The translations under genes were made by a program, and so were the position numbers. A DNA stretch of 64,000 bases from Aequorivita sp. H23M31 (GTDB lineage Bacteria; Bacteroidota; Bacteroidia; Flavobacteriales; Flavobacteriaceae): the NCBI RefSeq assembly GCF_004022485.1, contig NZ_CP034951.1:930001-994000 (forward strand), written 5' to 3'. Numbering within the stretch: position 1 is the first letter of the stretch; each line of letters opens with the position of its first letter. The notes under the pieces are model-generated. The model was not told the origin of the DNA, did no database searches, and saw only the letters and a list, made by a program, of their open reading frames with translations. This document shows positions 1-9,041 of the stretch, piece after piece.

Positions 1-329
1 ATTGAAAATTCTTCCTATTTTAATCTCTCTTTTCTAAGTTTGAAAATAAAAAATTCCCACTTCTGAATTTGGAATCCCGTTTTCAATTCTGGGATTATTC
101 CTGAAGTCCACGAATCGTGGGTGCTAGTTATTGCTTTATTCCCAATCCATCTTTATAAAAATTAGTGTGTAATCTTTTAGGCTTCTGTGTAAAAATTATA
201 CGTTTTCTGTTTACACTTTTTGTACAAAGTCTTTCTCATCCCTTTAAAATGGCATTGGTATAGCGCTTGCTTATGGGTAAGCGATATAGAAATGAAATTT
301 TACAACAATACAGATAAAGAATCTAAAAT
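1..329. other. Intergenic region upstream of the glycosyltransferase gene
   Basis: I see no gene here. The stretch is AT-rich. It contains an imperfect hairpin at about 59-108 (AATCCC pairing with GGGATT, with outer ACTTC/GAAGT arms) and a perfect 13-base palindrome at 109-121 (CCACGA-A-TCGTGG) that could be an operator or part of a decayed terminator. No clear TAnnTTTG promoter box was found directly ahead of the gene at 330. Confidence 0.4.
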
Positions 330-1796
330 ATGAACAACACTTATCAGGAATTGACTTTAACCTCACCAGAATTTTTTGATAAAAATGAAATAGACAATGC
401 CATTACAGAAACTCCCCAAGATGTTACAAAGTCTCACCTGAAAACGGATAGTGGGAGCCAGATGAAGACCCCAAGAAAGAAAGCCAATCCTTGGGGCATT
501 TTCGTTTTGGGAAGTACCTTTTTGTTAATGTTGGTAGCGACCTATTTGTTTTTTTATTTAGATACCGATTTTACCAACTTTCATGAGGAAAGACTTAATT
601 CATCGTGGGGCTTCCCCTTTTTGATTTTAGCATTCGGTCTTCTTTTGTTTAAAGCAGGATTCTTTTTATATACCCTTTATAGATATTTCCGTTATAAGCC
701 CATTGATTCTGTTACTGATGCGGAACTACCAGTCTGTACCGTTATTGTTCCCGCATATAATGAAGGAAAACAAGTATGGAAAACTTTGATGAGTTTGGCG
801 GAAAGTGACTATCCTGCGGAAAAATTGCAATTACTGGCCATTGATGATGGTAGCAAAGACGATACTTGGTATTGGATGCAAGAGGCCAAAAGAATATTGG
901 GAGATCGGGTAACCATCTTTCAACAGCCTGAAAACAAAGGAAAGAGACACGCGTTATATCGTGGTTTTAATATTGGAAGAGGTGATGTATTTGTAACGGT
1001 GGATAGCGATTCCATCGTTAAACCTAATACTCTCCGAAACTTGGTAAGTCCTTTTGTTGTGGATGAAAACTGTGGGGCTGTTGCCGGAAATATCCGCGTA
1101 TTAAATAACAAAAAGGCGCTCTTACCAAAAATGCTGGATGTAAGTTTTGTATTGAGCTTTGAATTTGTGCGCTCTGCCGAAAGTAGTTTAAATTCCGTGC
1201 TATGTACACCGGGAGCTTTGGCAGCCTACAGACGAAGTGCCGTTTTCGCCTGTCTTCCGGAATGGATCAACCAAACCTTTATGGGAAAACCATCGGATAT
1301 TGGTGAAGACCGTGCGATGACCAATATGATTTTAAAGCAGGGCCATAAAGTGTTATTTCAACGTAATGCCTATGCTTACACCAATGTACCAGAAAACTAT
1401 ACGGGTCTTTATAAAATGTTTATCCGTTGGGGTCGTAGTAACGTTCGTGAGAATATGGAGATGTCTAAATATGTTTTTACCAATTTTAGAGAAGGAGCTA
1501 AAAGCGGTACGAGGTTACTATTTTTAAGCCAGTCGTTAAAAATTATAATGAGCTATCCATTTATATTGTTTATGATGTTCTTTATTGTAACACACCCAAT
1601 ATTGTTCTTTAGCTCTACACTGTTCGGAATCTTGATTCTTTCTAGTTTCCCGGTATTGTTCTATGCAAAGAGATATAATTTTTCGGAATCTATTTGGGCT
1701 TATTCCTATAGTATCCTATACACCTTCGCCCTATTCTGGATTACTCCATATGCAATTGCAACTGCGAGTAAGAGAGGATGGCTGACAAGAGGATAA
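330..1796 (+). CDS. Membrane-bound family 2 glycosyltransferase (processive beta-glycan synthase-like)
   Basis: This 488-residue protein looks like an inner-membrane GT2 enzyme that uses a nucleotide sugar in the cytoplasm, in the same broad group as poly-N-acetylglucosamine and hyaluronan synthases. Seen: a cytoplasmic tail of about 50 residues, two membrane segments (about 54-76 and 93-118), the GT-A core beginning VIVPAYNEG (about 139), AIDDGSKDD (170), VTVDSDS (222), the acceptor-side GEDR (325), the FIRWGRSN motif (364) that corresponds to the (Q/R)xxRW of processive enzymes, and C-terminal membrane helices (about 401-420, 423-446, 457-478). The gene stands alone between an AT-rich leader and a terminator. 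The sugar and product cannot be told from sequence. Family assignment is secure; processivity is inferred from the RW motif. Confidence 0.85.
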   Translation: MNNTYQELTLTSPEFFDKNEIDNAITETPQDVTKSHLKTDSGSQMKTPRKKANPWGIFVLGSTFLLMLVATYLFFYLDTDFTNFHEERLNSSWGFPFLILAFGLLLFKAGFFLYTLYRYFRYKPIDSVTDAELPVCTVIVPAYNEGKQVWKTLMSLAESDYPAEKLQLLAIDDGSKDDTWYWMQEAKRILGDRVTIFQQPENKGKRHALYRGFNIGRGDVFVTVDSDSIVKPNTLRNLVSPFVVDENCGAVAGNIRVLNNKKALLPKMLDVSFVLSFEFVRSAESSLNSVLCTPGALAAYRRSAVFACLPEWINQTFMGKPSDIGEDRAMTNMILKQGHKVLFQRNAYAYTNVPENYTGLYKMFIRWGRSNVRENMEMSKYVFTNFREGAKSGTRLLFLSQSLKIIMSYPFILFMMFFIVTHPILFFSSTLFGILILSSFPVLFYAKRYNFSESIWAYSYSILYTFALFWITPYAIATASKRGWLTRG

Positions 1797-1819
1797 TAAT
1801 ATAATTTTATTTGAATTTC

Positions 1820-1860
1820 AAACTGGCACTTATCTCCTCAATTTATTTTAGTGCCAGTTT
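1820..1860 (+). terminator. Hairpin downstream of the glycosyltransferase
   Basis: An 11-bp stem (AAACTGGCACT at 1820 with its complement at 1850-1860) lies 24 bases after the stop codon. Its U-tract is weak, so it may act together with the next hairpin. Confidence 0.5.
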
Positions 1861-1908
1861 GTTATTCACATTTTAGGAACCAACTTAATTAGTTAATCAA
1901 AAAATATA

Positions 1909-1945
1909 AAAAAGCTCTTTGGTTATCCAAAGAGCTTTTTTTATT
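1909..1945. terminator. Bidirectional Rho-independent terminator
   Basis: A 9-bp perfect stem (GCTCTTTGG / CCAAAGAGC) with a TTAT loop is flanked by an A-run on the left and a T-run on the right. It can therefore end transcription of the glycosyltransferase from the left and of the convergent peptidase gene from the right. Confidence 0.85.
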
Positions 1946-1961
1946 TTGCAGTATTCTACAA

Positions 1962-4001
1962 TTAATTTACCTCTGGCAAATTGTTATAGTTTTTAGAGTA
2001 GAACAACATTTGTTCTTCAAAGGATTTTGGTTGCTCCACGCCAATACTCTCAATCTCACCTTTATCATTCATTTTAGGAACAAGAACCGGATTGACAAAA
2101 CCACTATAAGGAGCAGCAGTAAATTGTTTGTTTCTTTCCAAAACTTCCTTGTGAAGTGCAGGATCTACTTTCACTCCGTAGGTTTCTACCAAATGCTCTA
2201 CTGCCTTGTAATCTCCTTCCGATTTTATACGTTGGGTTTCTCTAAGCAACTGACCGAATAACTCATGAAGTTTTTCATAATCAGTAATGTTGAAATAGGT
2301 TTTTCCGTCACGGGTTATCTTTTCGATCACATTGTCTTTTTTGCCTTTTTCAAACACCCAAGCAGAAACCCACTGACGGTTGCGCATATGCGATTCCTCA
2401 ATATCATCTCCTAGGTCAAGGCGGATCAATTGCGTCATCAGACCATTTCTAATATATCCGTCATAGGCTGCCATTCCCACCTTTTTCCAATCATCCACCA
2501 AACCGAGTTCTTGAAGTTTTGGAGTGTATAGGTAGTAAAGACCTACAAGGTCAGCACGGCCTTCTTCCAGAGTTGAAGCATAATTCTTCAAAGTTTCTTT
2601 AGTTTCTCCAACCCCAGGATTCATTTGACCGGAAGCGTGACCAATAACCTCATGAAGCGCTGTATGGAGTTTATCGGCAAGTTGCCCGTATTTTTCTTCC
2701 AATTCCAACTCGGTAGAATCATTTACAAACTCATGCAACCTTCCAGAACTTCCGGAGTTGTTATAAGCGTCTATAATATTACCAAGAGAAACCGACTTAC
2801 TACCTACAGCTGCACGAATCCAATCCGCATTTGGAAGATTAACCCCAATAGGTGTGCTCGGTGAAGCATCTCCGGCTTCGGCAGCTACATTTACTACTTT
2901 GTAACTTACCCCAACAACATTTTTCTTTTTGTGCTCTTCCATCAATGGCGAATTGTCCTCAAACCATTGTGCGTTTTCAGAAAGTACTGCCATTTTTTCA
3001 GACATATCAAAATCCTTAATCTGAACGATGGTTTCATAAGAACCTTTATAACCCAGAGGATCATTGTAAACTTCAATAAAACTGTTTATATAATCAATAT
3101 TGCCTTCAGTGGCGCCGGTCCAAGCTACGTTATAATCATCCCAAGTTTGAAGATCGCCAGTTTTATAATACTTGATCAATAAACCAATTGCATTTCCTTG
3201 CGCCTCATTTTCGGCTACTCCTTGAGCTTTTTCTAACCAACCGATTATTTTATCTATTGCCGCTCCGTAAAGTCCGCCAGATTTGTAGATCAATTCCTTA
3301 ACCTCACCATTCTCTTTTACCAGTTTTGAGTTTAGACCGAAAGAAAGAGGTTTAGTGGGATCTGGCGATTTCTTTTTGGAATAGAAAGTTTCTACATCCT
3401 TATTGGTTATTTCTGGACCATAAAAGTTTACCGCACTATTGGCAACGTTGTCAAGACCCTTGCTCAAGTTTACTTTTTTCATATCCTTATCGTTGAATAT
3501 CACTTCAAAAGCTTCTCCCTCCAAGGTTGTGTTCGTATCCATCAAGAGTTGCTTGAGGTAATCTGAAGAAAATCCAGGCTTTAACTTGTCATTTGAATAG
3601 TGATGGTGTATCCCATTGCTAAACCATACTCTTTTAAGATATATTTCAAAGTTTTTCCAATCTTCAGATGTTTTATCACCTTGGTAATTTTGAAATACAT
3701 TTTCAAGAGCCTTTCTAATGGCAAGGTTGTGGCGATAATTCTGGTCCCACATAATATCTCTACCTTCAAGACCTGCCTGACCTAGGTAATAAACCAGTTT
3801 TTGTTCCTTTAGGGTAAGTTTGTCCCATCCGGGAATTTGATAATGCAGAATACGAACGTCACCGAACTGTTCTTCAGCAGAATCATAGTTGGCAGGTTGC
3901 ACTGTTTCAACTTGTGCCACTTCCTTTTCCTCCTTGTTTTCCTTACAAGAAAAAAACAGTAATCCGCACAATGTTAGGGCAATAAAAAAGATGTTCTTCA
4001 T
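1962..4001 (-). CDS. Dipeptidyl peptidase III (M49 metallopeptidase), lipoprotein
   Basis: A 679-residue zinc peptidase that removes dipeptides from peptide N-termini. The M49 signature is clear: HEVIGH at residues 450-455 (two zinc-binding histidines and the catalytic glutamate) and EEGRAD at 479-484 (third zinc ligand). Bacteroidota members use the HExxGH form rather than the HELLGH of eukaryotes. The N-terminus is a lipoprotein signal (hydrophobic stretch ending FFSC, Cys19), so the enzyme is probably anchored on the periplasmic or outer-membrane side, where it would process imported peptides. It is monocistronic and converges on the glycosyltransferase. The assignment is firm; the location is inferred from the lipobox. 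Confidence 0.92.
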   Translation of the reverse strand: MKNIFFIALTLCGLLFFSCKENKEEKEVAQVETVQPANYDSAEEQFGDVRILHYQIPGWDKLTLKEQKLVYYLGQAGLEGRDIMWDQNYRHNLAIRKALENVFQNYQGDKTSEDWKNFEIYLKRVWFSNGIHHHYSNDKLKPGFSSDYLKQLLMDTNTTLEGEAFEVIFNDKDMKKVNLSKGLDNVANSAVNFYGPEITNKDVETFYSKKKSPDPTKPLSFGLNSKLVKENGEVKELIYKSGGLYGAAIDKIIGWLEKAQGVAENEAQGNAIGLLIKYYKTGDLQTWDDYNVAWTGATEGNIDYINSFIEVYNDPLGYKGSYETIVQIKDFDMSEKMAVLSENAQWFEDNSPLMEEHKKKNVVGVSYKVVNVAAEAGDASPSTPIGVNLPNADWIRAAVGSKSVSLGNIIDAYNNSGSSGRLHEFVNDSTELELEEKYGQLADKLHTALHEVIGHASGQMNPGVGETKETLKNYASTLEEGRADLVGLYYLYTPKLQELGLVDDWKKVGMAAYDGYIRNGLMTQLIRLDLGDDIEESHMRNRQWVSAWVFEKGKKDNVIEKITRDGKTYFNITDYEKLHELFGQLLRETQRIKSEGDYKAVEHLVETYGVKVDPALHKEVLERNKQFTAAPYSGFVNPVLVPKMNDKGEIESIGVEQPKSFEEQMLFYSKNYNNLPEVN

Positions 4002-4151
4002 TATAGGGTGTTTTTAGTTTTTCGCAAATGTACTAAAATAATTTTCCTTGTTTATAAATCATAACTCAAACCAATATTGAACCCTTTGAAGATGAAAGCC
4101 CTCCATCTTTTTTTTATATCTTAGCCCTACCAATCAACACCTCCCTTATAA

Positions 4152-5210
4152 ATGAAAATCCTAAAATACCTTCTTTTTTTAATACTCCTAATTATCATAG
4201 GCAGTGCAATTTATTTCGGTACTAAAGATGGCGATTATGCGGTAAGCGATTCCATTGTAGTCGCTGCTCCTGCGGAAGTAGTTTTCGACAAGGTGAACGA
4301 TTTTAAAAACTGGGAAGGTTGGATGCCTTTTAAACAAAAAGATCCTAGCCTTACATTTAAATATGCTGAGAAATCCTCTGGAGAAGGAGCTTCCATGTCC
4401 TGGGAAGGAAAAAACAGTGGATCAATTACAACCACGAAAGTGATTCCGTATAAGGAAATACAACAAGATTTGACCTTCAAGTCCGCTGCGGGCAAAAGAA
4501 ACGCAAAGATGATTTGGTTGTTTGAAACTATAGGAGATAGTACCAAAGTAACCTGGGAAACAAATGGAAAACACACGCTAATGGAAAAGGCTTATATGTC
4601 TATTAAAGGTTCCGATTTTGTTTCTAGAATCCACACCTTGAACAACCTAGGTCTCGCGGCAATGGCTTCGGAAGTAGTAACAGATATGAAAAAATACAAC
4701 ATAAATGTTGACGGCGTTACCCAATATGGTGGTGGTTATTATATGTACACAACTTCGGTTGCCAAGAAGCAGGAAGTACTTGAGAAGTCCGCTCCGATGA
4801 TTGAGCTTGTTAAGGATTTTGTTTCAAAAAATAACCTAAGCAGTTCTGGGGCTCCCTTTATTTTATATAATGAAGCCGACAAAATGAATAATACGGTGAT
4901 ATTTTCAACAGGAATACCCATAAGTGAGCGCGTTATTACCCCGGAAAACAGTCCTGTGGTCTGCGGATTTATGGAACCGGTTACCGCTTTAAAAATCACG
5001 CTTAAGGGGAACTACGAGAATATGCCAGAGGCACTACAAAAAGGAATGGAGGATATTCGACAAAATGATTTGCAGGTGGATCCAGAAAGAAAAATTTTCG
5101 AAATCTATTCAACGGATACATCCCAAGAACCCAATCCGGCAAAATGGGTGAGCGAAATTTATATTCCTATACAACCAAAGGAGCCACCTGCGGGAGAAGT
5201 TGGACTATAA
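4152..5210 (+). CDS. SRPBCC domain fused to a GyrI-like effector-binding domain
   Basis: A 352-residue protein with an N-terminal membrane anchor (about residues 5-22), then an SRPBCC/polyketide-cyclase-type fold (about 30-175, with the typical VNDFKNWEGWMPFKQKDP start), then a GyrI-like small-molecule-binding domain (about 190-345). The pair is a common Bacteroidota architecture often labelled 'transcription activator effector binding', but there is no DNA-binding domain here, and the anchor suggests a ligand-binding role at the membrane. It lies divergent from the M49 peptidase and 60 bases ahead of crcB on the same strand. The ligand is unknown. Confidence 0.75.
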   Translation: MKILKYLLFLILLIIIGSAIYFGTKDGDYAVSDSIVVAAPAEVVFDKVNDFKNWEGWMPFKQKDPSLTFKYAEKSSGEGASMSWEGKNSGSITTTKVIPYKEIQQDLTFKSAAGKRNAKMIWLFETIGDSTKVTWETNGKHTLMEKAYMSIKGSDFVSRIHTLNNLGLAAMASEVVTDMKKYNINVDGVTQYGGGYYMYTTSVAKKQEVLEKSAPMIELVKDFVSKNNLSSSGAPFILYNEADKMNNTVIFSTGIPISERVITPENSPVVCGFMEPVTALKITLKGNYENMPEALQKGMEDIRQNDLQVDPERKIFEIYSTDTSQEPNPAKWVSEIYIPIQPKEPPAGEVGL

Positions 5211-5270
5211 TTGAATATTTGTTAACTATTCTATTCCTTATTCTCAACCCTATCAAAAAATAGTAATTTA

Positions 5271-5642
5271 ATGAAGCAATTAGCTTTGGTTTTTGTCGGT
5301 GGAGGAATCGGAAGTGTTATAAGGTTTGGCCTATCAAGGTACTTGGACAGCTTTAAAACTGGAATTCCTTACGGCACCTTCGCAGCCAACATTCTAGGCA
5401 GCTTATTAATTGGTATAATCCTGGGTATGGCATTAAAAAACGATACTCTCTCCCCTAACACCGTTTTGTTTCTTGCAACCGGATTTTGCGGAGGTTTTAC
5501 CACTTTTTCCACTTTCGCCTATGAAAATCATGTTTTTCTCAAAACTGGTGACTTTATGTCTTTTGCCGTATATACCATAGCTAGTTTTGTGGTGGGCTTT
5601 GCAATGGTATTTCTAGGAATGTGGCTGGTAAAAATCTTTTAA
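5271..5642 (+). CDS. crcB: Fluoride ion channel Fluc/CrcB
   Basis: A 123-residue four-helix membrane protein of the normal length for a single-domain Fluc channel, which forms antiparallel dimers and exports fluoride. Family marks seen: GGGIGSVIRFGLSRY near the N-terminus, the pore asparagine in TFAANILGS, and GFCGGFTTFSTF, which holds the phenylalanine and central sodium-site residues. No fluoride riboswitch was recognised in the 60 bases upstream. Its stop codon (5640-5642) overlaps the stop of the convergent DUF1684 gene by two bases. Confidence 0.93.
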   Translation: MKQLALVFVGGGIGSVIRFGLSRYLDSFKTGIPYGTFAANILGSLLIGIILGMALKNDTLSPNTVLFLATGFCGGFTTFSTFAYENHVFLKTGDFMSFAVYTIASFVVGFAMVFLGMWLVKIF

Positions 5643-6244
5643 TGTGGACGAAAATCCTTCACTCCAGCTTCAATTCTTATTGGTAAATCATTTTCTGGAG
5701 GAGGAATTGGGCACGAATATCGAGCATTGTACGCGCAATAAGGATTGTAAGCTTTATTGAAATCCAAAATCAAAGTATTTCCTTCGGGAATTTTTTGATC
5801 TAAATATCTACCTCCGCCATAGGAACCATCGCCACTGGTTAAATCTGTAAATGGCAGAAACAAATAATCCTCATAACCAGCCTCCTTATATGGCTGTGTA
5901 TTTTTAAATAAACTCAACACCATTTCCTTCCCTTCTAAAGTGAAATGTGCTTCCCCATATTTCACATACTCTGGCAGCCGATCGGTGGTTGTAGGCATTA
6001 AAAATGGCTTTTCGTCAGGAGTTCGCACAAAGGTGGCCTTTATAATGAAGGTGGTATCAATGGGGTAAAATTTAAGCCCTGTGAAAACTTTAAAATCTTC
6101 TGGGGTTAATATGGATGTTTCGGGATTTGTAAACTCGCTATTCAATTCTGCCTGGGCCCTTTCGCTTTCAGAAACATCAACTTTTGACTGTGCAAAAATC
6201 ATCAAATTCCAGAGTAATATAGAGAGGAAAAACAATCTTTTCAT
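5639..6244 (-). CDS. Secreted DUF1684 protein
   Basis: A 201-residue exported protein of the DUF1684 family, recognised by the C-terminal block FLPFTDLTSGDGSYGGGRYL followed by a LDFNKAYNPYCAYN stretch and a CPIPPPEN motif. An N-terminal signal peptide (hydrophobic to about residue 19, ending IFAQS) places it in the periplasm or outside. The biochemical function of the family is unknown. It is convergent with crcB, sharing overlapping stop codons, which suggests the two messages form an overlapping 3' pair. Confidence 0.85.
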   Translation of the reverse strand: MKRLFFLSILLWNLMIFAQSKVDVSESERAQAELNSEFTNPETSILTPEDFKVFTGLKFYPIDTTFIIKATFVRTPDEKPFLMPTTTDRLPEYVKYGEAHFTLEGKEMVLSLFKNTQPYKEAGYEDYLFLPFTDLTSGDGSYGGGRYLDQKIPEGNTLILDFNKAYNPYCAYNARYSCPIPPPENDLPIRIEAGVKDFRPH

Positions 6245-6362
6245 AAAACCTTTTTCGTAAAAATAGAAAACAATTTTCAGACTTATTAAAAATGCGATTC
6301 ATAAATATTCAAGACTTTGAAAAAAATCTTTTTGCAAATAATAATCAAAACTGATTTTTCCC

Positions 6363-6370
6363 TACATTTG
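6363..6370 (+). promoter_or_regulatory. Promoter -7 box TACATTTG
   Basis: It matches the Bacteroidota -7 consensus TAnnTTTG and sits 18 bases ahead of the small ORF at 6389. A TTTG at 6331-6334 is too far upstream (28-base gap) to be a standard -33 element. Confidence 0.5.
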
Positions 6371-6388
6371 ATTTCCTAATTGACAAAA

Positions 6389-6463
6389 ATGCTAAATAGA
6401 ACCTACATCTGCCCATTTACAGATTGCCTTTCAAGAATGAAATGTCGGCGATGTATGGATTGA
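6389..6463 (+). CDS. Possible 24-residue cysteine-rich small protein or leader peptide
   Basis: A short reading frame with an ATG start, 19 bases downstream of a TACATTTG promoter box and about 30 bases ahead of a strong terminator. The peptide contains four cysteines arranged C-x4-C and C-x2-C (CPFTDC then CRRC) and is basic. I do not recognise it. It could be a real small protein, a leader peptide that senses translation upstream of the MFS gene at 6606, or chance coding inside a small RNA. The promoter-ORF-terminator arrangement is what makes it worth noting; expression and conservation are unproven. Confidence 0.35.
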   Translation: MLNRTYICPFTDCLSRMKCRRCMD

Positions 6464-6491
6464 TGAGAAAATATTTTTTTTTTCAATATCT

Positions 6492-6526
6492 AAAACGTCC
6501 CGACTCAAATCGGGACGTTTTACTTT
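6492..6526 (+). terminator. Strong Rho-independent terminator or attenuator
   Basis: A 12-bp perfect stem (AAAACGTCCCGA at 6492-6503 with its complement at 6510-6521), a 6-base loop and a T-rich tail. It ends the short unit that starts near 6377 and lies 80 bases ahead of the MFS gene. No earlier gene on this strand needs it. Confidence 0.8.
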
Positions 6527-6605
6527 TTAATATAGGAAGAAAAATTTGAAATCAGATTACCAAACCTAGAAGACAGGGAAGATTAAAGGTCATCTTATTA
6601 ACCCA

Positions 6606-7829
6606 ATGAAAAAAATATATTCCAATTATCTGGCAAATTTCCGTGGTCTTTCCCACGAAATCTGGCTTTTGGCGCTGGTTACTTTCGTTAACAGAGCAGG
6701 CGCCATGGTAATTCCCTTCTTATCCCTATATCTTATTAATGTAGAAGGTTTCGACCTACCGCATGTGGGCTGGATAATGTCCTGCTTTGGGTTGGGATCT
6801 TTGGTAGGAACTTATTTTGGGGGAAGATTGACAGATAGCATCGGCTTTTATAAGGTCATTCTTTTTAGCTTATTCTTCGGTGGGATCGGCTTTGTCTTAC
6901 TTCAGTTTATTGACACCTTTATAGGATTTTGTATAGGTATCTTTTTATTGACCTCGATAACCGACTCGGGAAGACCGGCAATCTTTGTTGCTGCCGACAC
7001 TTATAGCCTTCCAGGTAATATAACTCGAAGCATAACTTTAATCAGGTTGGCGATCAATCTTGGGTTTTCAGTGGGACCTTTGATAGGCGGACTGATAATT
7101 GCCCATATTGGCTATACTTCTTTATTTTGGATAGACGGATTTACTTGTATTCTTGCCTCTTTTGGAGTTATGGCACTTTTAAAACCGAAAAAACAAAAAG
7201 ACAAAAATGAGGTAAAAACTAATATAATCAAGGAAGGCGTACCACCCTACCTCAATAAGCTGTTTATATTGTTTTTTATTATAATGGTCGCAAACAGTTT
7301 GGCATTTGTTCAATATTTTTCTGTAATGCCCATCTATTACGAAAAAGTTCATCTTCTTTCCGAAGATTTGATCGGGTGGTTACTGTTTATTAATGGAGCA
7401 ACAATTGTGATTTTTGAAATGCCGCTAATCGGTTGGCTAGACAGAAAGAAAGTCTCTAAAACAATGGCTACTTTTTGGGGAATCTTCTTTCTAGGCCTGA
7501 GCTTTTTGGTGCTGAATCTCACATCCTGGAGCGGTGTTTTGGTAATAGCAATGTTTTTGATGACCTTAGGTGAAATGATTGGATTTCCTTTTTCAAATGC
7601 CCTGGCATTGGAAATGGCTCCCAAAGGTAGGAAGGGAAGCTATATGGGTCTTTACAGTATGAGCTTCAGTTTTGCACATCTTATAGGCCATAATGGAGGA
7701 ATGAATATGGTAGATACATTTGGATATTTTGACACTTGGAATTTCTTCGCAATCTTTCTTTTAATAGTAGCAAGCGTAACAATCTGGCTTTATTTCCTGT
7801 TAAAAAAATCGGTAAGCGGAAACATTTGA
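6606..7829 (+). CDS. Major facilitator superfamily transporter
   Basis: A 407-residue, 12-helix MFS protein, probably a drug/proton antiporter-type exporter. The A-motif-like loop between helices 2 and 3 reads GTYFGGRLTDSIG (about residues 70-82), and the mirrored loop in the second half reads GWLDRKKVSK. A basic, polar cytoplasmic linker (PKKQKDKNEVK, about 195-205) separates the halves. Substrate cannot be inferred. It follows a promoter/small ORF/terminator unit that may attenuate it, and no regulator is adjacent on its own strand; the Lrp-type gene lies convergent downstream. Confidence 0.85.
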   Translation: MKKIYSNYLANFRGLSHEIWLLALVTFVNRAGAMVIPFLSLYLINVEGFDLPHVGWIMSCFGLGSLVGTYFGGRLTDSIGFYKVILFSLFFGGIGFVLLQFIDTFIGFCIGIFLLTSITDSGRPAIFVAADTYSLPGNITRSITLIRLAINLGFSVGPLIGGLIIAHIGYTSLFWIDGFTCILASFGVMALLKPKKQKDKNEVKTNIIKEGVPPYLNKLFILFFIIMVANSLAFVQYFSVMPIYYEKVHLLSEDLIGWLLFINGATIVIFEMPLIGWLDRKKVSKTMATFWGIFFLGLSFLVLNLTSWSGVLVIAMFLMTLGEMIGFPFSNALALEMAPKGRKGSYMGLYSMSFSFAHLIGHNGGMNMVDTFGYFDTWNFFAIFLLIVASVTIWLYFLLKKSVSGNI

Positions 7830-8007
7830 GCCAATTGAAATTAAGTATCAATACATTCAAAATACAAGGATGTTTCGAAGCGGGGCCGAAAGTACCCATA
7901 TGGGATCACCACGAATGCACGAATTCTTTTATAACATATTGGTGTGGTAAAGCCAACATAATTCAATTTTCTTCAATTTTAAAATTCTAAATATTTTGAT
8001 ATAAAGT

Positions 8008-8451
8008 TTATTTCAAGGGTTTTAGATCATTGTTTCTAACCACGTGCGATAATACGATCTGCGTTTTGGTTTCACCATAAATAATTAATTGATCAATAAA
8101 AGCCTCTAGGTGTTTCTGGTTTTTGAGGACCACCTCCATAACAATATTTTCATTCCCTGTTATGCGGTAACAATTGAGTACTTCATCATAAGTTTTTACG
8201 ACCTCCAGAAAAGGTTTCAGTTTTCCCATAAAAGCCCTAAGGGTTATAATGGCCTTAAATTGATATCCAACCTCAAAAGGAGAAACTTGGGTAAAGTACC
8301 CCGTTATTACACCAGTATCCTCCATCTTTTTAATCCTTTCTGAAACCGCCGGCGAGCTTATACCTACCTGTCTTCCAATTTCCGTATTGGGCTGGCGGGC
8401 ATTTTTCTGAAGACAATTAAGGATTTTCCAGTTTAAAAGGTCTATAATCAT
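8008..8451 (-). CDS. Lrp/AsnC family transcriptional regulator
   Basis: A 147-residue feast/famine regulator. The N-terminal winged helix-turn-helix (about residues 5-60, LLNWKILNCLQKNARQPNTE then a GISSPAVSERIKKMEDTGVI helix pair) binds DNA; the C-terminal half (about 65-140) is the RAM/AsnC effector-binding fold that assembles octamers and senses amino acids. It is divergent from the small unknown gene at 8577, so the 125-base gap between them is a candidate for its operator. Effector and targets are unknown. Confidence 0.9.
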   Translation of the reverse strand: MIIDLLNWKILNCLQKNARQPNTEIGRQVGISSPAVSERIKKMEDTGVITGYFTQVSPFEVGYQFKAIITLRAFMGKLKPFLEVVKTYDEVLNCYRITGNENIVMEVVLKNQKHLEAFIDQLIIYGETKTQIVLSHVVRNNDLKPLK

Positions 8452-8540
8452 ATTAAGGTTATTTTTAAATATAAGATAATATTTAAGGTAAATATAATGA
8501 ATCGCTTTAATATCGATAGTATAAAAAGCTTACTTGTCCT

Positions 8541-8548
8541 TAAATTTG
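8541..8548 (+). promoter_or_regulatory. Promoter -7 box TAAATTTG
   Basis: It matches TAnnTTTG, 29 bases ahead of the ATG at 8577, and would give a leader of about 20 bases. No -33 TTTG was found at the expected distance. Confidence 0.45.
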
Positions 8549-8576
8549 GGTAGATTTAAAAAATAAATTATCAAAG

Positions 8577-8972
8577 ATGTCACCTCATCCTGTCGGAAAT
8601 AATTCAAATTCTGCCATTTACCATAAAGCTCAGGAGATACTCCACTTATCAAGACAAATCTCAAGCTATTTAAGCCATGATCTTGCCCAGTTACAACGAA
8701 ATGGAAAAGAACATTCTGAAATTTATTTTACAGGAGATATTGTCCAGCAGTCGGTTTCTTTGGGGCCTGAAATTCTCAAAGCCGAAAGTCAGCTATTCAA
8801 GGAGGAAAAACATAAATATGCTACCTCTGTTATGCGACTTTCAAATTTGCTATACAAAAATTGTCGTCGTTTAGAACGGATAAACAGCAACGGCAAGGAT
8901 TTTTTACCCCTTTTAATAAAGGAAGTAAAAAAATTTCATAGACTCCAACATATTTGGCGACTTACACTTTAG
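8577..8972 (+). CDS. Hypothetical protein, mostly helical
   Basis: A 131-residue soluble protein without a signal peptide or membrane segment. It is polar, with many Lys, Glu, Ser and Leu, and looks all-helical. I do not recognise a family. It has its own promoter-like box, lies divergent from the Lrp/AsnC gene, and is followed 69 bases later by another small helical gene carrying an in-frame stop, so the two may once have formed a unit. Confidence 0.6.
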   Translation: MSPHPVGNNSNSAIYHKAQEILHLSRQISSYLSHDLAQLQRNGKEHSEIYFTGDIVQQSVSLGPEILKAESQLFKEEKHKYATSVMRLSNLLYKNCRRLERINSNGKDFLPLLIKEVKKFHRLQHIWRLTL

Positions 8973-9041
8973 ATAGCAAAAAACTTCATAGATTTATTTC
9001 AATTCAATACTACATTTATTTTCAATCTATAAGTTCAAATT

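Noticed and set aside
5211..5270. A fluoride riboswitch ahead of crcB
   Set aside because: The 60-base gap is too AT-rich and lacks the conserved fluoride-aptamer bases.
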